Assembly: GCA_913055965.1 (NCBI GenBank)
Contig: CAJXKX010000124.1
Location: forward strand, 1-6,454
Length of the DNA stretch: 6,454 nucleotides
From: an uncultured Roseovarius sp.
Lineage (GTDB): Bacteria > Pseudomonadota > Alphaproteobacteria > Rhodobacterales > Rhodobacteraceae
Direction of reading: 5' to 3'
The translations under genes were made by a program, and so were the position numbers. Positions within the stretch are counted from its first letter, which is position 1. Each line of letters starts with the position of its first letter. Below the pieces are notes generated by a model. That model did not search any database and was not told where the DNA came from. It worked only from the letters and a program-made list of their open reading frames with translations. This document shows positions 5,591 to 6,454 of this stretch, in pieces.

Positions 5591-6057
5591 GGCGACGTCG
5601 CCCCTTCGCTCTCGCGGTCGGGATCGCATGCGCGCTGATCCCCGCAGCGTTCGCGCAGCCTCCTGAAGAGCCGGCGCCTACAAGCGAGCCGGCGCCGTGG
5701 GCGCCGTACGAGCGCGTCGACCTGCCGGTCGTGATCGATCCCGCCGTGTGTCCGCTCTGGCTCGCCGACATCGCTCTGGGCTTGGGCTCCGAGCGGATCG
5801 TGGTCGCGGGCTTCGACGCCGACGGAGCCTGCATCGTCGAGGTCGTCGGCGAGACCGAGGGCAACTGGTTCCACGACGTCTGCAGGGTTCCATCGGACGC
5901 GCCACCGTTCCGCTGGAGGCCGACCGAGACGTTGGGCGTCCAGCATGGCTTCCCTGGAACCTGCGTCCGCATCGGGGAAGGGAACTCCCTCATCCCGGGC
6001 GGGGACGACGGACCCGAGTTCCCGGCGACGCTCCCGTTCGGCACGACCCCGCCGTAG
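5587..6057 (+). CDS. Secreted hypothetical protein with four cysteines
   Basis: I do not recognise a family. The 156-residue product has a Sec-type signal peptide: MRRRR, a hydrophobic core (about 7-21) and a likely cleavage after AFA (residue 23). A short Pro/Glu/Ala linker follows, with a repeated EPAP encoded by an 11-base direct repeat (5668-5678 and 5686-5696). The mature part has four cysteines (C55, C82, C99, C126), enough for two disulfides, and many aromatic and acidic residues, suggesting a small exported domain in the periplasm or outside. The C15 inside the signal is not in a lipobox. ATG 5587 overlaps the thymidine kinase TGA in an ATGA, indicating translational coupling in the original locus. 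The alternation of G/C-ending codons over the full length supports real coding. Confidence 0.65.
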   Translation: MRRRRPFALAVGIACALIPAAFAQPPEEPAPTSEPAPWAPYERVDLPVVIDPAVCPLWLADIALGLGSERIVVAGFDADGACIVEVVGETEGNWFHDVCRVPSDAPPFRWRPTETLGVQHGFPGTCVRIGEGNSLIPGGDDGPEFPATLPFGTTPP

Positions 6058-6127
6058 CGGCTGGGCGTCTGCCATAGCGAAGCGTCCGCACGGGGTTGTA
6101 CCGTGAGGCTCGTAGTTCGCGGAGGAG

Positions 6128-6166
6128 AGGCGGTCCGACCGGTCCCGAATCGTGGGTCGGCCGCCT
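6128..6166. repeat. Long stem-loop in the gap before the last gene
   Basis: AGGCGGTCCGACC (6128-6140) pairs with GGTCGGCCGCCT (6155-6166), giving 12 base pairs with a single bulged T at 6134 and a 14-base loop. It lies between the stop at 6055-6057 and the GTG at 6194. No T-run follows. It may end the upstream transcript with help from another factor, or act in the leader of the membrane-protein gene. Otherwise the 136-base gap holds only a GGAGGAG (6120-6126) with no start codon at a usable distance. Confidence 0.5.
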
Positions 6167-6193
6167 ACGTCGTTCAGCGGAAAGGACCGTCTC

Positions 6194-6454
6194 GTGCCCA
6201 AGCTCTACCTCGGCGAAGCCCTCGGGCTGCTCGCCAAGACCCTCCCGTTCATCTGGATTCGCCTGGGCAGCTACGCGCTGCTGGGCCTCGGCCTGGCGCT
6301 GTACTTCGGCATCGTGGGCGGCATCGCCTGGCTCCTGGGGCAGCTCTGGGCGCCTCTCGGGGTCATCTTGTTCCTGATCGCCATCGGCGGCGCCTTCGGC
6401 ATCGTCCGCTGGATCACGCGCTACTACTTCTACTTGCTCAAGGCCGCGCACACC
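6194..6454 (+). CDS. Hypothetical integral membrane protein, 5' part
   Basis: The gene runs off the window; 87 residues are visible and there is no stop. GTG 6194 is preceded by GGAAAGGA (6178-6185) at eight-base spacing. The product begins with the short amphipathic stretch VPKLYLGEALGLLAKTLPFI, followed by two hydrophobic segments (about 24-49 and 53-72) and then an aromatic, positively charged stretch (RWITRYYFYLLKAAH). Glycines are frequent in the first helix. I do not recognise a named family. The layout suggests a small bacterial membrane protein with its charged C-terminal side in the cytoplasm. No enzymatic motif is visible. Confidence 0.65.
   Translation, partial: MPKLYLGEALGLLAKTLPFIWIRLGSYALLGLGLALYFGIVGGIAWLLGQLWAPLGVILFLIAIGGAFGIVRWITRYYFYLLKAAHT

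Noticed and set aside
5276..5629. Minus-strand frame ending in GGAGAVGIEVGHLPIMVAPL, resembling a dinucleotide-binding glycine motif
   Set aside because: Most of it is antisense to the thymidine kinase fragment, and the glycine run comes from GC-rich DNA with no other fold features.
6102..6193. GTG-initiated frame across the gap before the last gene
   Set aside because: It has no ribosome-binding site at a usable distance and continues out of frame through the membrane-protein gene.

Overview
The window is GC-rich and, up to about position 5157, reads as alphaproteobacterial DNA, most likely from a Rhodobacteraceae-like organism. The evidence is the style of the MscL, RsfS, RlmH and Ada-type alkyltransferase proteins, plus the dense gene packing. 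This is recognition by eye, not a database result. The last 1.1 kb carries genes of a different flavour: a thymidine kinase tail, a secreted cysteine-containing protein and a membrane protein. It may come from another source. A weak impression of Myxococcota-like proteins is all that can be said.

Layout. At 3-119 is the tail of an OsmC-family protein. It is followed on the same strand by mscL (256-678). mscL converges on a leftward group: an MscS-family channel (3046-1733), rsfS (1605-1201) and rlmH (1200-730). rsfS and rlmH abut with no gap and both act on the large ribosomal subunit. A bulged hairpin fills the 51-base gap between the mscL and rlmH stop codons. Divergent from the MscS gene is a rightward pair: a histone-deacetylase-family hydrolase (3142-4071) and, five bases later, an odd hybrid gene (4077-4934). 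The hybrid joins the first five membrane helices of an MFS transporter in frame to the catalytic part of an Ada/Ogt DNA-alkyl transferase. A small lipoprotein gene begins at 5050 but loses sense after about 36 codons.

From about 5158 to 5362 no gene can be supported. At about 5363 the reading frame abruptly becomes the C-terminal zinc-binding part of thymidine kinase, without its ATP-binding half. Its stop codon overlaps the start of a secreted protein with four cysteines (5587-6057). After a 136-base gap with a strong hairpin, a membrane protein begins at 6194 and runs off the window.

The left 4 kb is ordinary housekeeping and osmotic-safety DNA. The unusual parts are three breaks within 850 bases: the MFS/alkyltransferase fusion, the decayed lipoprotein and the headless thymidine kinase. 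These point to deletion or rearrangement, or to a chimeric assembly, more than to a new biological system. I did not find a convincing undescribed system.
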